NCBI GenBank assembly: GCA_041739465.1
Contig: JBGSNX010000073.1
Coordinates: forward strand, 76,883-140,882
DNA from: BOKV01 sp041739465
GTDB lineage: Bacteria > Pseudomonadota > Alphaproteobacteria > Rhizobiales > Rhizobiaceae
Reading direction: 5' to 3'
Length of the DNA: 64,000 nt
Shown: piece after piece, positions 8,925-19,049 of the stretch
Position numbering within the stretch: position 1 is the first letter of the stretch
Layout of the letters: each line of letters opens with the position of its first letter
The notes under the pieces: generated by a model
Databases searched by the model: none
Seen by the model: only the letters and a program-made list of their open reading frames with translations
What the model was told of the DNA's origin: nothing
Made by a program: the position numbers and the translations under genes

Positions 8925-8955
8925 AAAAGGCCGACCATCACCTAGCCGGCCTTTT
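8925..8955 (-). terminator. Hairpin between dnaK and dnaJ
   Basis: AAAAGGCCG (8925-8933) pairs with CGGCCTTTT (8947-8955) around a 13-nt loop. On the minus strand it ends in TTTT followed by CTTC, which fits an intrinsic, probably partial, terminator downstream of dnaK. A dnaK-dnaJ attenuator of this kind would set DnaK above DnaJ. Confidence 0.65.
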
Positions 8956-8966
8956 TCACTGGCAAA

Positions 8967-10889
<1,923 letters not shown>

Positions 10890-10994
10890 TTTGGTCTCCT
10901 TTGAGCGAACAGCCCGGACCCTTTCGAGGCGTTCCGATTGGCCGATCCCATGGGATGAGAATCAACTACAAGTGATGTAGCCGCGTTGGCCGCT

Positions 10995-11023
10995 ATATAA
11001 GGATGCCAGTCCGGCGCTGCAAG
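10995..11023 (-). promoter_or_regulatory. RpoH (sigma-32) heat-shock promoter of dnaK
   Basis: On the minus strand, CTTGCA (11018-11023) is followed after exactly 16 nt by CTTATAT (10995-11001). Both elements and their spacing agree with the alphaproteobacterial RpoH consensus (CTTG... and CYTATNT). The predicted start near 10988 leaves a leader of about 100 nt before dnaK. Confidence 0.75.
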
Positions 11024-11072
11024 GATGGCAACCGCGTGCGAATCGCGGAAAATGATGCGGCTTGTGCAGATT

Positions 11073-12308
11073 TCAGGCTGGTTGCGGTTTTGCCGCCAGT
11101 GCATCGGGGTACCAGGCCGCAAACCACAATGCGCCGGCCAGCAGCACCGGAGTGATCGGCAGTCCGGCAATTCCGGCCAAAATGACCAGAACGGGCGACA
11201 AGGCGATGGCAGCAATCAGGGTGGTTCGCGCCAAGACTGCCGCAGTTGCCGTTGCCAAAAGCACCGCTGAGGCAGAGGCCAGCGCGCCCATGTCATAATT
11301 GAAGCTGTAGGGCAGGATGGCAAAACTGCCCAGACACAGCGCAAAAAAGCGCGTCACGCCGGATTCTGCCCGCCACAGCGCGAGCAATGCCAGTGGAAGC
11401 ATGGCGGCGCTGAAGCCGGACTGCGCGAGCGATGCAAAACCTCCATCAAAGCCCTCCAGCCGCAGGGCCGAAAGCACGGTTGGCATCATCAACAACATGC
11501 CGCCGGACCAGCCAGTCATCACCCCTTGCTGAAACGGCAAAGTGATCTCGACATAGGCTTTCCAGCTTTCAAAGCCGAAAGCGGCCATCGACAGCAAGAC
11601 CATGACAGCCGTGAAAAATGCGGCAAACAGGATCGTATGCCACTGCCGCGAAAACAAAAGCGCCACAGGTACCAGAATTCCCAGTTGCGGCTTGAACGTC
11701 AGCAAGGCCAGTAAAAATCCGGCCAGCAGAGAATGCCTGCCAGTGGCAGCAAAGGCCCCGAGCAGCAAAGCAGCGGTGAGAAACCCGTTTTGCACGGCGG
11801 CAATGTTGACAGCGGCAAATGCGAGATGGCCAGCAATCAGCCATTGCCTGTCCGCGCCGGGAGCATGAACACGAACGAAGGCCTGCAAAGCCCAGAAATG
11901 GGCAAATCCGCTCAATGCCATGAAAACCACGAGCGCGAGTTTGTAGGGCAGAAGGCCAAGCGGCAGGAAAATGAAGATCGCATGCGGTGGGTAAGACCAG
12001 GCGTGCGGCGGGTAATCCGTGCCAAACATTGCCTGAAGGTGGGCATTGTAAGCAGGCGGATCGAACAAAAGCGCGGTTTTGCCGGCCAGCACCAATTTTC
12101 CGGCCATCCAGTAATTGATGAAATCGGCATTGGTGAGTTCCATGCCGATACCCGGCTTGGCAAGGCCAGCCAGCAATGCCGACATGCGGGGGCCCAGTAC
12201 GATGAACGCAGCCGCGAGCGACACCGCGCAAAGAACCAACGCCGCCCGGTTGACCCCGGCTGCGTTTGCGGCATTTGTCACGCTGTGTCCTGATTGATTG
12301 ACCACCAT
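11073..12308 (-). CDS. GT87-type (DUF2029) membrane glycosyltransferase
   Basis: A 411 aa polytopic inner-membrane protein with roughly ten hydrophobic helices, resembling polyprenol-phosphate-sugar-dependent transferases of the GT87/DUF2029 family. Family-like features are FINYWMAGKLVLAGKTALLFD, an acidic/aromatic loop after the first helix, and SYPPHAIFIFLPLGLLPY. Acceptor and sugar are unknown. A TTG-initiated frame reaches 12365 and would overlap the divergent alkB gene, so the ATG at 12308 is preferred. It is not clustered with other envelope-polysaccharide genes. Confidence 0.8.
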   Translation of the reverse strand: MVVNQSGHSVTNAANAAGVNRAALVLCAVSLAAAFIVLGPRMSALLAGLAKPGIGMELTNADFINYWMAGKLVLAGKTALLFDPPAYNAHLQAMFGTDYPPHAWSYPPHAIFIFLPLGLLPYKLALVVFMALSGFAHFWALQAFVRVHAPGADRQWLIAGHLAFAAVNIAAVQNGFLTAALLLGAFAATGRHSLLAGFLLALLTFKPQLGILVPVALLFSRQWHTILFAAFFTAVMVLLSMAAFGFESWKAYVEITLPFQQGVMTGWSGGMLLMMPTVLSALRLEGFDGGFASLAQSGFSAAMLPLALLALWRAESGVTRFFALCLGSFAILPYSFNYDMGALASASAVLLATATAAVLARTTLIAAIALSPVLVILAGIAGLPITPVLLAGALWFAAWYPDALAAKPQPA

Positions 12309-12349
12309 GACGAAACCATCGCTCCAGCGACTGAATATTGCGTAAACCC

Positions 12350-12967
12350 ATGCAGGTATTGCCAAGAGGCGTGCATTTCATTCCCGGCTATCTCGACCGA
12401 CAGGCCCAGGAGGTGCTGGTTGCCGACGTGCGCGCCGTGGTGGAGGCCGCGCCGCTTTTCCGCCCGCAAATGCCGCGCACCGGCATGGAAATGAGCGTGC
12501 GAATGACCAATTGCGGAAGCCTTGGCTGGGTCAGCGACAAGGATCGCGGGTACCGTTATCAGCAGACACACCCGGTTTCCGGCCGACCCTGGCCGCCAAT
12601 GCCGCAAAGCCTGTTGAACATTTGGGAAGAGCTCGCCTCCTTCAGCGCACCAGCTGAGGCATGTCTGGTCAATTTCTATGATTCATCAGCAAAAATGGGC
12701 CTGCACCAGGACCGCGATGAAGAGGAAATGGCCGCTCCGGTGGTTTCGATTTCGCTGGGCGACACCTGCCTTTTCCGGGTTGGCGGCAGACGCCGGGAAG
12801 AGCGGACCGTCTCGTTCAAACTGGCAAGTGGGGATGCGGTGATCCTTTCAGGTGAAGCGCGACTGGCGTTTCATGGCGTGGACCGGATTTATCCAGACAG
12901 TTCGAGCCTTCTCAAAAACGGCGGCAGGATCAACTTGACCCTAAGAAGGGTCACCAAAGCGACGTGA
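12350..12967 (+). CDS. alkB: Alpha-ketoglutarate-dependent dioxygenase AlkB
   Basis: AlkB removes 1-methyladenine and 3-methylcytosine lesions from DNA and RNA by oxidative demethylation, using Fe(II) and 2-oxoglutarate. In 205 aa the iron ligands H119, D121 (HQDRDE) and H175 (FHGVDR) are present. So are the 2-oxoglutarate and catalytic arginines R193 and R199 in RINLTLRR. ATG at 12350 is chosen over a TTG at 12338. The gene diverges from the GT87 gene with 41 bp between starts. No Ada box was recognised. Confidence 0.95.
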   Translation: MQVLPRGVHFIPGYLDRQAQEVLVADVRAVVEAAPLFRPQMPRTGMEMSVRMTNCGSLGWVSDKDRGYRYQQTHPVSGRPWPPMPQSLLNIWEELASFSAPAEACLVNFYDSSAKMGLHQDRDEEEMAAPVVSISLGDTCLFRVGGRRREERTVSFKLASGDAVILSGEARLAFHGVDRIYPDSSSLLKNGGRINLTLRRVTKAT

Positions 12968-13129
12968 GCCAAAACGTCATGGCTGCGACAAGTTTCTGCC
13001 ATGCCTTCGCAATGCGGCTGTCGCATTTGAAGGCTAGGCCAGCAGTCATGACCAAGAATCACAGAAAAGACTGGCCCTTGTGGCATTGCCTTTGGGAACA
13101 CACGGCTCCTCCACGCAATCCGGTGTTTG

Positions 13130-14128
13130 TCAGAGCCTTCGCAATGCAACCTGCTCGACAAGGTGATCAGCGCCCTTGCGCAGCACGAGATCGGCGCGCG
13201 GCCGGGTCGGCAGGATGTTTTCGTGCAGATTGACCAAATTGATGGTGTCCCACAGATTTTGAGCGACCGAGAGTGCTGCTTCATCCGTCAGTTTTGAATA
13301 ACGGTGAAAGAAAGAGCTGGGATCGGTGAACGATGTTTTTCGCAGCCGCAGAAAGCGTGAAACGTACCAGGCCTCGATCATCTTCTCGTCCGCATCAATG
13401 TAGATGGAGAAGTCGAAGAAATCCGACACGACAGGTATCGCCTTGCCTTCCTTGGGCAGTTCACGCGACTGCAACACGTTGATGCCTTCGAAAATCAGGA
13501 TATCGGGCGTATCAACGGCAGCAAACTTGCCCGGCAACACGTCATAGATCACATGCGAATAGAGCGGGGCCTCAACGTGCTTTTCCCCGGCCTTGATTGC
13601 CGACAGGAAGCGCAACACCGCGCCAAGATCATAGCTTTCGGGGAACCCCTTGCGGTTCATCAAATTGCGTTCGCGCAATACCTCGTTGGGCAGCAGGAAG
13701 CCGTCGGTGGTGACCAGATCGACCTTCGGGCTGGAAGGCCAGCGTTTCAACAATTCCTGCAGGATGCGCGCCGTGGTGGATTTGCCGACTGCGACCGACC
13801 CGGCGATCCCGATAATGAACGGCGTTTTGGCACCGTTGAGGTTGAGAAACCGGTTGCGCTGGCGAAACAGCGCCAGGCTTGCTTCGGCGTGGGCTGACAA
13901 CAGGCGCGAAAGCGAGAGGTAGATGCGCCGCACTTCCTCCAGCGAAATCGGATCACCGATCGAGCGAAGCCGCTCGACATCGGCATTGTCGAGGGTAAGC
14001 GGCGTATCGGCGCGGAAATCAGCCCATTGCGAAGCAGAAAAGTAACTGTAGGGAGAAAACCGCGACTTGCCATTGGCCGGGTCGGCAGCCCAGAAATCAT
14101 CTTCGCGCGGGCTTGCGATCTGGTCCAT
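13130..14128 (-). CDS. coaA: Type I pantothenate kinase
   Basis: CoaA phosphorylates pantothenate in the first, rate-controlling step of coenzyme A synthesis. The 332 aa protein has the P-loop GIAGSVAVGKST at about 107-118 and the family's PDILIFEGINVLQ and YIDADEKMIEAWYVSRFLRLR segments. A GTG directly precedes the ATG at 14128; the ATG has AAGGG at 8-nt spacing. It begins 12 bp after hisE and closes the his block. A second CoA gene (coaE) lies at 26352-26969. Confidence 0.97.
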   Translation of the reverse strand: MDQIASPREDDFWAADPANGKSRFSPYSYFSASQWADFRADTPLTLDNADVERLRSIGDPISLEEVRRIYLSLSRLLSAHAEASLALFRQRNRFLNLNGAKTPFIIGIAGSVAVGKSTTARILQELLKRWPSSPKVDLVTTDGFLLPNEVLRERNLMNRKGFPESYDLGAVLRFLSAIKAGEKHVEAPLYSHVIYDVLPGKFAAVDTPDILIFEGINVLQSRELPKEGKAIPVVSDFFDFSIYIDADEKMIEAWYVSRFLRLRKTSFTDPSSFFHRYSKLTDEAALSVAQNLWDTINLVNLHENILPTRPRADLVLRKGADHLVEQVALRRL

Positions 14129-14140
14129 CACGGCTGCCCT

Positions 14141-14470
14141 TCAGTTGCCGACCGGACGGGCGGCCTTTTCGGCAAGGCCCGATCGCGATGTGCGGCTCTT
14201 CAATTCATCAAGCACGCTGTCCAGCGGCAAGTCGGCAGCCCGCAGGACCACCAGCAAATGGTAAAGGAGGTCAGCGGCTTCCTTGCGCAACTCTTCGCGG
14301 TCCCCTTGCATGGCTGCAATGACCGTCTCGACAGCTTCTTCGCCCAGCTTCTGCGCGCATTTACCCATGCCTTTGGCAATCAGCGAAGCAGTGTAGGATT
14401 TGTCATCGCTTGACGCGGCGCGCTGCGCCACGATCTTCTCCAGATCGGATAGGGTGAAATCTGCTGACAT
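14141..14470 (-). CDS. hisE: Phosphoribosyl-ATP pyrophosphatase
   Basis: HisE hydrolyses phosphoribosyl-ATP to phosphoribosyl-AMP, the second step of histidine synthesis. It is an all-alpha MazG-like protein of 109 aa with the metal-binding stretch GEEAVETVIAA and KEAADLLYHLLVVL. The frame extends upstream over hisF, but the ATG at 14470 matches the family start (MSADFTLSDLEKIV). HisI is not in this window, so hisI and hisE are separate genes here. Confidence 0.95.
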   Translation of the reverse strand: MSADFTLSDLEKIVAQRAASSDDKSYTASLIAKGMGKCAQKLGEEAVETVIAAMQGDREELRKEAADLLYHLLVVLRAADLPLDSVLDELKSRTSRSGLAEKAARPVGN

Positions 14471-14499
14471 TTCAAACGGCCCCGGTGCACATTTCGCAC

Positions 14500-15276
14500 T
14501 CAATCGAGTCTTACCGGAATACCGGCGCGGTGCATATGCTGCTTGGCTTCGCCTATCGTATGGGTACCAAAATGGAAAATCGAAGCCGCCAGAACCGCAG
14601 CAGCGTGGCCATCGCGAATTCCTGCAACCAGATGGTCGAGATTGCCGACCCCGCCCGAAGCAATGACCGGAACCTGCACGGCATCGGCAACAGCCCTTGT
14701 CAGCGCGATGTCATAACCGTTTTTCTGGCCATCCTGATCCATTGAGGTCAACAGGATTTCACCCGCGCCCAGTTCAGCAATTTTGCAGGCAAATTCGACT
14801 GCATCCAGTCCGGTCGGGTTGCGACCGCCATGGGTGAATATCTCCCACCGCCCTGCCTGCCCCGGCAGTGAAACCTTGCGCGCATCAATGGCAACAACGA
14901 TGCACTGGTTGCCGAACTTGTCAGCGGCCTGCGCCACGAATTGCGGGTTGTTGACCGCCGTCGTGTTGATCGAAACCTTGTCAGCACCGGCATTGAGAAG
15001 CGCCCGTATATCGGCGATCTCGCGCACCCCGCCGCCAACTGTCAGTGGCATGAAACAGTGTTCGGCAGTTTGCGAGACCACGTCAAACAGGATCGAGCGG
15101 TTGTCGGATGACGCGGTTATGTCGAGGAAGGTCAATTCGTCGGCGCCCGCTGCATCATAGGCCTTTGCAGCCTCCACCGGATCGCCGGCATCGATCAGGT
15201 CCACGAAGGATACACCTTTGACAACGCGGCCATTCTTGACATCGAGGCAGGGAATGATGCGCGATTTGAGTGTCAT
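14500..15276 (-). CDS. hisF: Imidazole glycerol phosphate synthase, cyclase subunit
   Basis: HisF uses ammonia from HisH to convert PRFAR to IGP and AICAR. The 258 aa beta/alpha barrel has the two catalytic aspartates D12 (PCLDVKNG) and D131 (VAIDARK) and two glycine-rich phosphate loops (TVGGGVR, ASGGVGN). It starts with an ATGA overlap on the hisA stop and ends 29 bp before hisE. Confidence 0.98.
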   Translation of the reverse strand: MTLKSRIIPCLDVKNGRVVKGVSFVDLIDAGDPVEAAKAYDAAGADELTFLDITASSDNRSILFDVVSQTAEHCFMPLTVGGGVREIADIRALLNAGADKVSINTTAVNNPQFVAQAADKFGNQCIVVAIDARKVSLPGQAGRWEIFTHGGRNPTGLDAVEFACKIAELGAGEILLTSMDQDGQKNGYDIALTRAVADAVQVPVIASGGVGNLDHLVAGIRDGHAAAVLAASIFHFGTHTIGEAKQHMHRAGIPVRLD

Positions 15277-16007
15277 GGTTTGGTCTGCTTCAGCATTGCC
15301 AGCGCTTTTGCCGGGTCTATGCGGCCATCATACAGCGCGCGGCCTGAAATCGCCCCTTCAAGAATTTGTGCATCAGGCTTGGTCATGCGCTCAATGTCCG
15401 CCATCGAGGCAAGCCCGCCTGATGCAATGACAGGAATGGAAGTTGCTGCCGCAAGGGACAGCGTTGAATCCCAGTTGATGCCGGCCAAAATGCCGTCGCG
15501 GTCGATATCGGTGTAGATGATGGCAGCTACGCCTGCGCCTTCGAACTTTCGCGCAAGTTCGACAACGCCGAGAGTGGATGCCTGCGCCCAGCCTTCGACG
15601 GCAACAAAACCGCCCTTGGCATCAATGCCGACCGCAATCTGGCCGGGGAACAGGCGGCAAGCCTCCTTTACCAATGCGGAATCGCGCACGGCAATGGTGC
15701 CAAGAATGACCCGGGCAAGGCCCTTTTCCAGCCAGCTTTCGATGTGCGCAAGGGTGCGAATGCCACCGCCAAGTTGCACCGGATTCTTGGTGGCTTTCAA
15801 GATGGCTTCAACCGCATCGCCATTGACCGACTGACCTTCAAAGGCACCATTGAGATCCACCACATGCAGCCAATCAAAGCCCTGGGCTTCAAAGTCACGG
15901 GCCTGCGCGGCAGGGCTATCATTGTAGACCGTGGCCGAGGCCATTTCGCCAAGCTTGAGCCGAACGCACTTGCCGTCCTTGAGGTCAATGGCGGGAAACA
16001 AGATCAT
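15273..16007 (-). CDS. hisA: ProFAR isomerase
   Basis: HisA isomerises ProFAR to PRFAR by an Amadori rearrangement. The 244 aa barrel starts MILFPAIDLKDGKCVRL with D8 and has D129 in VGIDAKGG, the catalytic pair. The frame is open far upstream, but the ATG at 16007 overlaps the hisH stop as ATGA and gives the normal family length. The gene also overlaps hisF by 4 bp, so hisH, hisA and hisF are translationally coupled. Confidence 0.97.
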   Translation of the reverse strand: MILFPAIDLKDGKCVRLKLGEMASATVYNDSPAAQARDFEAQGFDWLHVVDLNGAFEGQSVNGDAVEAILKATKNPVQLGGGIRTLAHIESWLEKGLARVILGTIAVRDSALVKEACRLFPGQIAVGIDAKGGFVAVEGWAQASTLGVVELARKFEGAGVAAIIYTDIDRDGILAGINWDSTLSLAAATSIPVIASGGLASMADIERMTKPDAQILEGAISGRALYDGRIDPAKALAMLKQTKP

Positions 16008-16657
16008 GGCTTCCACCCAAGGAAATTGCTTATCAAGGCAAGGCCCAGTTTCTGGCTCTTTTCGGGGTGGAACTGGGTACCGACGAGGTTGTCGCGGCCA
16101 ATCATCGCCGTGACCTTGCCACCGTAATCGGTAGTTGCGAACAGCTCTTCCGGTCTTGTCGGGACCACATGGTAAGAATGGACAAAATAAGCGTGCCAGC
16201 CTTGCGGGCCCAGCGGAATGCCCTCCAGCAGGGGATGGAGGTTTTCGATATCCAGCGTATTCCAGCCGATTTGCGGGATTTTCGCGGCGGGGTCGTTCGG
16301 CGTGATCAATTGGCAATCGCCGGAAATCCAGCCAAGACCGTTGGTGATCTGCTTTTCCAGCCCGCGCGAGGCCATCAATTGCTGGCCAACGCAAATGCCA
16401 AGAAACGGGCGGCCGCCGCTGATGACCGCAGTTTCCAGCGCGTCAACCATGCCCGGCACTGCATCAAGGCCGGCCCTGCAATCGGCATAGGCACCAACGC
16501 CTGGAAGTACGATGCGGTCGGACGCGGCAACGATATCGGCATCTGCGGTAACGGCAATTTGCGCCGAAATTCCAGCTTCCCGCGCTGCGCGCTCGAACGC
16601 TTTGCGGGCCGAATGCAAATTGCCCGACCCATAATCGATGATCGAAAGCCGCATCAT
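16004..16657 (-). CDS. hisH: Imidazole glycerol phosphate synthase, glutaminase subunit
   Basis: HisH supplies ammonia from glutamine to HisF. The class I amidotransferase of 217 aa carries C89 in GICVGQQLM and the His/Glu pair H197, E199 in QFHPEKS. It starts ATG-ATG at 16657, the first ATG overlapping the stop of the DUF2628 gene (ATGA), and ends in an ATGA overlap with hisA. Confidence 0.97.
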   Translation of the reverse strand: MMRLSIIDYGSGNLHSARKAFERAAREAGISAQIAVTADADIVAASDRIVLPGVGAYADCRAGLDAVPGMVDALETAVISGGRPFLGICVGQQLMASRGLEKQITNGLGWISGDCQLITPNDPAAKIPQIGWNTLDIENLHPLLEGIPLGPQGWHAYFVHSYHVVPTRPEELFATTDYGGKVTAMIGRDNLVGTQFHPEKSQKLGLALISNFLGWKP

Positions 16658-17100
16658 TCGGGAAAAATCCCGCTGGCCACCGGTGTTTTTGGCTTGAATG
16701 GCACTGTTTGTGCCCTGACTTCGGCAATGACGGCTGGCTTTTGCGGCAAATCCATCGAGAAAAACCGCAACTGCGCATCAGCCTCATTATCGGCAGCGAT
16801 TGCTGCTGCTTCTTCCCAGCCGGTTTGTTCAAGTTTGGCTCGAACAAGATCGCGGCCCTGCAGCATCAGGAAAAAACCGGGCAAGGCGGGAAGCAGGGCC
16901 AGCATCGGATTTGAAGCCGTCGACGCCATCAGCGCCAACGCGCTTGCGACCAGGACATAGACCATCAAGGCCTGCCACAAGCGGTGCCAGATGAGAAAAA
17001 GTGCCGGAACGATCAACGCTAGGATTGACGGTCCATCGCTGATGAACCGGACTTCTTCGCGGTTGCCGCTGGCGGGCAGATATGCGGAATACATGGCCAT
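16654..17100 (-). CDS. DUF2628 membrane protein in the his operon
   Basis: A small protein of about 148 aa with two or three hydrophobic segments (SILALIVPALFLIWHRLW, ALMVYVLVASALALMA, LALLPALPGFFLML) and a soluble C-terminal tail. It belongs to the DUF2628 family, whose function is unknown. The ATG at 17100 has GAGAG five bases upstream; 17094 and 17112 are alternatives. It sits between hisB and hisH and overlaps hisH by 4 bp, so it must be translated with the his genes. Nothing in the sequence suggests an enzymatic role in histidine synthesis. Confidence 0.8.
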   Translation of the reverse strand: MAMYSAYLPASGNREEVRFISDGPSILALIVPALFLIWHRLWQALMVYVLVASALALMASTASNPMLALLPALPGFFLMLQGRDLVRAKLEQTGWEEAAAIAADNEADAQLRFFSMDLPQKPAVIAEVRAQTVPFKPKTPVASGIFPE

Positions 17101-17157
17101 GACCGCTCTCATAATTGCGGTTGGTGCATCGCACAAGCAGCTCTTTGCACCATGCAC

Positions 17158-17766
17158 TCAGGCAGTCAGCGTGCCTTTGGTCGAAGGCACAGCTTCGGGC
17201 TGGCGTGGATCGGTCTCGATGGCGGCCCGCAACGCCCTTGCCACAGCCTTGAAACAGGTTTCGGCAATGTGGTGGTTGTTTTCGCCGTAATGGTTCCAGA
17301 TGTGCAGGGTGATGGCGCCATTCTGGGCCAAAGCCTGAAAGAACTCACGGAACAATTCGGTATCGAAACCACCCACCTTGGGGCGCGAGAACTCGACTTT
17401 CCAGACCAGGTACGGCCTGCCTGAAATGTCGAGAGCTGCGCGTGTCAATGTTTCGTCCATGGCAAGGTCGATCGAAGCATAGCGGCGGATGCCCTTGCGC
17501 TCACCCAGCGCTTTTGACAGCGCCTGGCCAATCGCAATCCCGGTGTCTTCGGTTGTGTGGTGGTCGTCGATGTGCAGGTCGCCCTTGGCCCGGATCGTCA
17601 TGTCGATCAGCGAATGGCGCGACAGCTGCTCCAGCATGTGGTCCAGAAAGCCGATGCCGGTCGAGATATCATGGCGACCGGTTCCATCGAGATTGAGTTC
17701 AACCTCGATCTGCGTTTCATTGGTGCGGCGGGCGATGCTCGCCTTTCGGTCCTTGCGCGGTGACAT
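17158..17766 (-). CDS. hisB: Imidazoleglycerol-phosphate dehydratase
   Basis: HisB dehydrates IGP to imidazole acetol phosphate. The 202 aa monofunctional form shows the duplicated manganese-binding motifs: DDHHTTEDTGIAIGQAL near 67-83 and the second HH-type segment (ENNHHIAETCFKA) near 165. It lacks the phosphatase domain of the enterobacterial fusion. It leads the minus-strand his block and diverges from hslV, with a 190-bp intergenic region. Confidence 0.97.
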   Translation of the reverse strand: MSPRKDRKASIARRTNETQIEVELNLDGTGRHDISTGIGFLDHMLEQLSRHSLIDMTIRAKGDLHIDDHHTTEDTGIAIGQALSKALGERKGIRRYASIDLAMDETLTRAALDISGRPYLVWKVEFSRPKVGGFDTELFREFFQALAQNGAITLHIWNHYGENNHHIAETCFKAVARALRAAIETDPRQPEAVPSTKGTLTA

Positions 17767-17878
17767 TGCAACAATCCTTCAGAAGCGAAGGGTTCGTATC
17801 ATCGCAACATTGAAAAAGCCATAACGCGGTTTGCCGGCGATTTTACCTCGACAATTGCAATGGCGGCAAAAGCACATA

Positions 17879-17926
17879 CATGTCGCTGTCTAGGCATGTC
17901 GTCGCCTAGGCATGTTCGCGTCAGGG
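17879..17926 (+). repeat. Three tandem 16-bp units upstream of hslV
   Basis: Three head-to-tail units, CATGTCGCTGTCTAGG (17879-17894), CATGTCGTCGCCTAGG (17895-17910) and CATGTTCGCGTCAGGG (17911-17926), end 30 bp before the hslV ATG. Units 1 and 2 agree at 13 of 16 positions, units 2 and 3 at 10 of 16. The exact 10-mer CTAGGCATGT occurs twice with 16-bp period. They could be regulator sites in the hisB/hslV divergent region or a local duplication. Confidence 0.7.
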
Positions 17927-17956
17927 CCCGGTTCGGGCGAAACTTCAGGAACACAG

Positions 17957-18511
17957 ATGGCCGGTTCGGAAATCATAATGCACGGGACAACCATTGTTAC
18001 GGTGCGAAAGGGCGGAAAAGTCGTGATTGCCGGCGACGGGCAGGTCTCGCTCGGGCAGACCGTCATGAAGGGAAATGCCCGCAAAGTGAGGCGGCTGGGC
18101 AAGGGCGGCACCGTGATTGCCGGTTTTGCCGGGGCAACGGCGGATGCGTTCACGCTTCTCGAGCGGCTGGAAGCGCGTCTTGAACAATATCCCGACCAGT
18201 TGATGCGCGCCTGCGTCGAACTTGCCAAGGATTGGCGCACCGACCGCTATTTACGGCGGCTGGAAGCCATGATGCTGGTCGCAGACAAGTCGGTTACGCT
18301 GGCGCTGACTGGAACCGGCGACGTGCTGGAGCCGGAAGGCGGCATCATGGCAATCGGCTCGGGCGGCAATTTTGCGCTGGCTGCAGCAAGGGCGCTTGCA
18401 GACACCGACAAGAACGCTGAGGAAATTGCCCGCAAAGCCATGCAGATTGCTGCTGAAATCTGCATATACACCAATGGAAATGTCATTGTCGAAAGCCTCG
18501 ATGCAGCCTGA
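17957..18511 (+). CDS. hslV: ATP-dependent protease HslV (ClpQ), peptidase subunit
   Basis: HslV is the proteasome-like peptidase of the HslUV complex, degrading regulators and damaged proteins in the cytosol. The 184 aa protein has the catalytic threonine as T11 in MHGTTIVTVRKGG, exposed after processing, and the family blocks VIAGDGQVSLGQTVMKG, ELAKDWRTDR and MAIGSGGNFALAAARAL. ATG at 17957 follows TTCAGGA; an ATG at 17978, nearer the active threonine, is possible. It overlaps the downstream acetyltransferase gene by 11 bp. Confidence 0.97.
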   Translation: MAGSEIIMHGTTIVTVRKGGKVVIAGDGQVSLGQTVMKGNARKVRRLGKGGTVIAGFAGATADAFTLLERLEARLEQYPDQLMRACVELAKDWRTDRYLRRLEAMMLVADKSVTLALTGTGDVLEPEGGIMAIGSGGNFALAAARALADTDKNAEEIARKAMQIAAEICIYTNGNVIVESLDAA

Positions 18512-19049
18512 CCCGGCGCCTGTTTACAGCTTTCGCACCCTGGAAAGCGCGGATTTGAAGCTCGTCAGGGCATGGCTTGAGCAAAGCCATTGGCGTGAAA
18601 TTTTCGGCGACCCGGCCATCGCGCAGGCGCGGATTGCCGCCGGTCTTGACGATATTGCGGTTGAGACGCTGATTGGCGAACTCGATGATGAAGCCTTCGT
18701 GTTGCTGCGCTGCATTGACCCGCACCTCACCGATGACCATTTGCATGCGGACCAGCCCTCCGGCGCCATTTGCCTGGAACTGGCAATCGGCCCTGCGCAG
18801 CATGTGGGCAAGGGGCATGGACCAGCGGTTCTGCGCGGCATTGCAGACCTCTTGTTTGAGGAAGGCGCGCCACGCTTGATCTTCGATCCGCAGAAAACAA
18901 ACAGCCATGCGATTAGCGCCGGGCAAAAGGCCGGCTTCGCCATTGTTGGCGAACGGCCCGACCAAAAAGACACCTTGCTGGTAATGGCGCTGGACAATCC
19001 GGACATGCCAGACCTGACGGATCTGCAAGAAGGACAATCATATCAATGA
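18501..19049 (+). CDS. GNAT acetyltransferase between hslV and hslU (AAC(6')-like)
   Basis: A 182 aa acyl-CoA N-acetyltransferase of the GNAT fold. The acetyl-CoA loop is GKGHGPAVLRG, and the later segment DPQKTNSHAISAGQKAGF resembles AAC(6')-type aminoglycoside acetyltransferases and siderophore-like GNATs. The substrate is unknown and no resistance function is claimed. The chosen ATG overlaps hslV by 11 bp (an ATG at 18480 is an alternative). Its stop overlaps hslU as ATGA, so it is translated together with both protease subunits. Confidence 0.85.
   Translation: MQPDPAPVYSFRTLESADLKLVRAWLEQSHWREIFGDPAIAQARIAAGLDDIAVETLIGELDDEAFVLLRCIDPHLTDDHLHADQPSGAICLELAIGPAQHVGKGHGPAVLRGIADLLFEEGAPRLIFDPQKTNSHAISAGQKAGFAIVGERPDQKDTLLVMALDNPDMPDLTDLQEGQSYQ

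Noticed and set aside
12968..13129. Possible bidirectional terminator or small gene between alkB and coaA
   Set aside because: No stable stem with a T run and no credible reading frame were found in these 162 bp.
18501..19049. Calling the GNAT gene an aminoglycoside resistance gene
   Set aside because: Similarity to AAC(6') enzymes is limited to general GNAT features and the chromosomal protease-operon context argues for another role.
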